Shown here in pieces: positions 61,136-64,000 of a stretch of DNA of 64,000 nt. The DNA lies in NCBI GenBank assembly GCA_964494505.1, contig CAZBRO010000003.1, positions 233,722 through 297,721 of the forward strand, given 5' to 3'. The stretch comes from CAIYRG01 sp964494505 (lineage in GTDB: Bacteria > Pseudomonadota > Alphaproteobacteria > Micropepsales > Micropepsaceae). The notes under the pieces were generated by a model, which worked only from the letters and a program-made list of their open reading frames with translations, did no database searches and was not told the DNA's origin. The number at the start of each line of letters is the position of its first letter. Within the stretch, counting starts at the first letter, position 1. Position numbers and translations under genes: made by a program.

Positions 61136-61825
61136 ATGATACGCGGCTACGTGATTTGCACGGCTCCACGCTCGGGCAGCAACTTTCTGTGCGAACTTCT
61201 GTCGAGCACCGGCGTGCTGGGAAATCCGCGCGAATACTTCAACGGTCCGGGGCGCCGCGTACACGACGATCCGACCTATCCCGACGATCCCGCCGCCCAG
61301 TTCCGCCGCATCCTGACCATGGGAGCGACGCCGAACGGCATCTATGGGCTCAAGGTCTTTCCCGATCAGCACGACATGATCGCAGGCACGTGCGCCTGGA
61401 CCAAGCTGCTGCCGGGCCTCAAATTCATCGCGCTCGAACGCCGGGACATCCTGGGGCAGGCTTTGTCTTTGGTGCGCGTCCTTCAGACGGGGCAATACCG
61501 TTCGACGGTCCCGCCGATTAATCGCGAATCCTACAATCCCGCCCTGATCCGCGCGAGCCTCTACAAGGTGATCAAGGACAGAGCGCGGTGGTCGTTGTTT
61601 TTTGCCCGCACGGGCATCGAGCCCTTGCCTGTGGTCTATGAGGACGTCGCCGAGAATCCGCAGACCGAAGTCGATCGGATCGCAGCCTTTGTCGGGGGCA
61701 GTGCTTCCGCAATCATCCGGCCGGAATTGATCGGAGTGAAAGTGCAGCGCGACGCGGTTTTGGAAGAATGGCGCATCCGCTTCCGGGCGGAAAACGGCAG
61801 CGCGGAGACAATCGATCCCGCCTGA
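61136..61825 (+). CDS. Stf0-like sulfotransferase
   Basis: 229 residues, start ATG at 61136 behind a GGGGGA site. The PAPS 5'-phosphosulfate loop TAPRSGSNFLCELL is at 9-22; the REYFNG segment that follows is found in Stf0 (trehalose 2-sulfotransferase), and LKVFPDQ and RRDILGQALSLVRVLQTGQY (a 3'-phosphate-binding R-D-x2-x-Q-A-x-S motif) confirm the family. It moves sulfate from PAPS to a hydroxyl in the cytosol. The acceptor is unknown; it is an orphan with no PAPS synthesis gene nearby. Confidence 0.88.
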   Translation: MIRGYVICTAPRSGSNFLCELLSSTGVLGNPREYFNGPGRRVHDDPTYPDDPAAQFRRILTMGATPNGIYGLKVFPDQHDMIAGTCAWTKLLPGLKFIALERRDILGQALSLVRVLQTGQYRSTVPPINRESYNPALIRASLYKVIKDRARWSLFFARTGIEPLPVVYEDVAENPQTEVDRIAAFVGGSASAIIRPELIGVKVQRDAVLEEWRIRFRAENGSAETIDPA

Positions 61826-61852
61826 CGTGAAGCCCGCGCGGCGTGCCGGGGT

Positions 61853-62761
61853 TCAAAAATCCGCCTTGGCCGCCGTCGGGAGTTGAACGTCCCTTTCGGT
61901 GCCGTATTTGTGCGGATTCTCGCCGCAGACGTTTTCCGCCCAATCGCCCAGCGGGCGCCCATAGGTGACGGTCGCGGACCAGGGCGTCGTGAAGACTCCC
62001 TTATCCTCGACCGTGAATTGGAGCTGCAGGTACTTGCCCCTGTATTTGAGATCGACCGTCACCGGCTGGGGCAGGGTATTTTCCTTTGCGCTGCGGTCCA
62101 GTCCTTCTTTCGCGGCTTCGTAGTCCAGCAGCCGGTAGCGTTCGACAACGTGCAGAGCCGGGGTTTGCGGTGTGCCGAACCAATCGACCATGGCAAAAGG
62201 TCCGGCCTTGATCCCCACCGTGTCGATGACCAGCGTGTCGCCCTCGTAATGGCCGACCGAATCGCCATACCAGGACGGGGTCACGCGTGCGGGATGCGGC
62301 TGGTTCATGCGCACGTGACGGACTTGATGATCGACCTGATAGACAATGGTGATCTTGTCGGGCTGCTGAAACATCTCCATTCCGTTGCTCGAAAGAACGA
62401 AGGGCACTCCGTTGGGCCAACATTGGTTGCGCGGGTTTGGAAAGCCGAAATGGCCTAACGACATATCGCCGAACTTCTTCACGATCGCGGCTGCTTCCGG
62501 CTTCAGAATCGGATTGGTGTAATCGCCGACAAGCTGAACGGGGTTGCTCACGCCATTGCGCCGCGACCTGTTCCTCAGCGATGTCGGACCAGACGCCAAC
62601 GGTTCGAAGCCGGGGAGCCAAGGGTGGGCCCACATGCCGGAGAAATCGGGGACGGATACGGCGCTGCCGGCAGCCGGGGCTGCGGTTTGCCCGAGGCCGG
62701 GTGTCGCGGCGGCGGCTGCTACTGTCACCAGCAAAAGGAAATTCCGACGCCGCGCGTTCAT
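61853..62761 (-). CDS. secreted protein of unknown function, paralogue A
   Basis: 302 residues from the ATG at 62761, with GGGAGGGG as ribosome site. Signal peptide with a charged start (MNARRRNFLLLVT) and a cleavage site near GLGQTA. The mature protein opens with VPDFSGMWAHPWLPGFEP, includes NPILKPEAAAIVKK, then HVRMNQPHPARVTPSWYGDS, VGHYEGDTLVIDTVGIK and HVVERYRLLDYEAA, and ends LPTAAKADF. The same blocks recur in order in the diverging paralogue (62911). I recognise the VGHYEGDTLVIDTVG block from uncharacterised soil proteobacterial proteins. No catalytic motif is evident. Confidence 0.75.
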   Translation of the reverse strand: MNARRRNFLLLVTVAAAAATPGLGQTAAPAAGSAVSVPDFSGMWAHPWLPGFEPLASGPTSLRNRSRRNGVSNPVQLVGDYTNPILKPEAAAIVKKFGDMSLGHFGFPNPRNQCWPNGVPFVLSSNGMEMFQQPDKITIVYQVDHQVRHVRMNQPHPARVTPSWYGDSVGHYEGDTLVIDTVGIKAGPFAMVDWFGTPQTPALHVVERYRLLDYEAAKEGLDRSAKENTLPQPVTVDLKYRGKYLQLQFTVEDKGVFTTPWSATVTYGRPLGDWAENVCGENPHKYGTERDVQLPTAAKADF

Positions 62762-62910
62762 CCACCCCTCCCTTTCATGGTTTCTGACGATATTTGTTAG
62801 ATGATAGTACACCCGTTCCGCGTGCGTCCGAAAGCGGCCTTTCGGGGGCGCAGCGCCCGGGCTTTCGCGCTAATCTGACAACGAAAGCGAAGTGCCGAAG
62901 GGAGCGGGCG

Positions 62911-63849
62911 ATGAATTTGCACCGGCTGGATGTTTTGCTTGCGATGACGATGGCAACTGCTGCTGTGGCGGCCGCATCCGGACAAGCCGCGGCACAAGCT
63001 GCCGCGCCGCAGCCTGCGCCGAACGCCGCGGGTGTTCCGGATTTCTCCGGCTTTTGGGCGCACCCGTCGCTCGGATTTGGGCCTCCGCTATCGGGGCCCG
63101 GTCCGGTACAGAACAAGTCCCGGCTGCCCTCCGGCGGAGGCAATTTCGATCTGCTGGTCGGCGATTACGCCAATCCCATTCTGAAGCCCGAGGCCGCGGA
63201 CATCGTCAAGAAGCGCGGCGAAATTTCATTGTCCGGCCACGCTTTTCCTGATCCGGACAACCAGTGTCTACAGAACCCCGTGCCCTATATTTTTTGGAAC
63301 TTCGATATCCAACTCCTGCAGCAGCCGGACAAGGTCACCATCATCTATCAGCACGACGATGATTTCCGCGAGGTGCGGATGAACCGGCCGCATCCGGCAA
63401 AAGTGGTTCCCTCCGTGCACGGAGATTCCGTCGGCCATTACGAGGGCGATACGCTTGTCGTCGACACCGTGGGGATCAAGGTCGGGCGGTACTCCATGAT
63501 CGACCGCTTCGGCACGCCCTACAGCCAAGCCTTGCATGTGGTGGAGCGCTACCGGCTGCTCGATTATGACGCCGCCAGGCAAGCGCAGGAACAGGCCGAA
63601 AAGGAGTGGCCGCGCGTCGGCGACAATGTCGATCGCAGCTACAGGGGCAAAGGCCTGCAGCTCGAATTCACCGTGGAGGATCCGGGCGTCTTCACCATGC
63701 CCTGGTCGGCCACCCAGACCTATCTGCGCGCCTCACGCACCGCCTGGGAGGAGCGTATCTGCGCCGAAAATGTGAGCCACTATTATGAGGCTCAGTATTA
63801 CTCCGATAAGGACGCTCACATTCCGACGGCGGACAAGCCAGATTTCTGA
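62911..63849 (+). CDS. secreted protein of unknown function, paralogue B
   Basis: 312 residues, ATG at 62911 behind AAGGGAG. Signal peptide to about residue 30 (AAVAAASGQAAAQA). It shares every conserved block with the diverging paralogue: VPDFSGFWAHPSLGFGP, NPILKPEAADIVKK, VRMNRPHPAKVVPSVHGDS, VGHYEGDTLVVDTVGIKVG, HVVERYRLLDYDAA, and a last IPTADKPDF. The two differ in the middle and in the acidic AEKEWPRVGDN segment here. The pair probably arose by duplication and inversion. Periplasmic or secreted; function unknown. Confidence 0.75.
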   Translation: MNLHRLDVLLAMTMATAAVAAASGQAAAQAAAPQPAPNAAGVPDFSGFWAHPSLGFGPPLSGPGPVQNKSRLPSGGGNFDLLVGDYANPILKPEAADIVKKRGEISLSGHAFPDPDNQCLQNPVPYIFWNFDIQLLQQPDKVTIIYQHDDDFREVRMNRPHPAKVVPSVHGDSVGHYEGDTLVVDTVGIKVGRYSMIDRFGTPYSQALHVVERYRLLDYDAARQAQEQAEKEWPRVGDNVDRSYRGKGLQLEFTVEDPGVFTMPWSATQTYLRASRTAWEERICAENVSHYYEAQYYSDKDAHIPTADKPDF

Positions 63850-63865
63850 CGGGATCGGCCGGTCG

Positions 63866-63892
63866 AGGGCCCCGCTTATATGCGTGGGCCCT
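63866..63892 (+). terminator. GC-rich hairpin after paralogue B
   Basis: AGGGCCC-CGC, loop TTATAT, GCG-(T)-GGGCCCT: a 10 bp stem with one bulge, 17 nt after the stop of paralogue B. No T run follows, so termination may need Rho. Confidence 0.45.
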
Positions 63893-63898
63893 ATCCGC

Positions 63899-63927
63899 TT
63901 GCCGGGCCCAGGGCCCATCGCTATAAC
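63899..63927 (+). promoter_or_regulatory. predicted promoter of tRNA-Pro
   Basis: TTGCCG (63899-63904), spacer of exactly 17, TATAAC (63922-63927). The tRNA starts at 63946, so the leader would be about 12 nt. Confidence 0.6.
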
Positions 63928-63945
63928 CCTCGCCCTTGGCCGCGC

Positions 63946-64000
63946 CGGAGAGTAGCTCAGCCTGGTAGAGCACCACGTTCGGGACGTGGGGGCCGGAGGT
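63946..64000 (+). tRNA. tRNA-Pro (CGG anticodon), 5' part
   Basis: Acceptor CGGAGAG, TA, D arm GCTC/GAGC, anticodon stem CCACG/CGTGG with loop TTCGGGA (CGG at 34-36), variable loop and the first half of the T arm. The window ends inside the T arm, so the 3' part is missing. Confidence 0.95.

Noticed and set aside
1..64000. CRISPR arrays, insertion sequences and phage genes
   Set aside because: No regularly spaced repeats, transposase or phage-structural motifs were seen on reading either strand.

Overview
The window reads as chromosomal DNA of a high-GC alphaproteobacterium. Clade markers are the DinB with an N-terminal zinc ribbon, the adjacent pssA and psd genes, a PmtA-type phospholipid methyltransferase, an RpoE/ChrR sigma/anti-sigma pair whose zinc ligands fall at the same residue numbers as in Rhodobacter ChrR, and NasT/NasS control of nitrate assimilation. 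The genus cannot be fixed; a Rhizomicrobium/Micropepsaceae-like soil organism is a guess. No transposase, integrase, phage gene or CRISPR array was seen.

Layout. 0-8.5 kb: partial gene, gamma-glutamyltransferase, full-length Lhr helicase, TerB-like protein, DinB. 8.5-15.8 kb: two-subunit molybdenum hydroxylase (iorAB type), orphan TRAP binding protein, phospholipid genes (pmtA, pssA, psd), pobA. 15.9-27.8 kb: one long plus-strand catabolic run, almost all joined by 1-4 nt overlaps: a four-gene ABC importer, hydantoinase/oxoprolinase subunits, two degenerate M24 proteins, an MmgE/PrpD protein and an amidohydrolase. 27.8-31.1 kb: minus-strand ferredoxin, fumarate-reductase-like flavoprotein and MFS carrier. 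31.2-35.4 kb: SurA-like chaperone, then the ECF sigma/anti-sigma pair diverging from a three-gene set (NTF2-like, DUF4142, cupredoxin). Both directions carry the same promoter, TGATCC-N16-CGTAGAAGCG.

35.4-45.0 kb is the accessory zone. It has an AT-rich two-gene cassette of unknown function, a PEBP protein, palindromic repeats, and a compact putative biological-conflict locus: an EACC1-like component, a caspase - helical repeat - membrane helix - FGE-fold protein, and a nucleoside-phosphorylase-fold protein, with a Stv-like gene diverging from it. A membrane-anchored arylsulfotransferase-like gene follows. 45.1-54.8 kb is a complete nitrate assimilation unit on the minus strand (nasT-nasS, then narK-cobA-nirB-nirD-nasA) with a terminator and a hairpin-rich leader between the two halves. 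54.9-64.0 kb carries a DHA2 efflux pump, a Tat-exported amidohydrolase, a secreted CxxCH protein, tRNA-Gln, a Stf0-like sulfotransferase, two diverging secreted paralogues and the 5' part of tRNA-Pro.

The three best leads are the caspase/EACC1/PNP locus, the paired ECF promoters that define a small stress regulon, and the AT-rich two-gene cassette.
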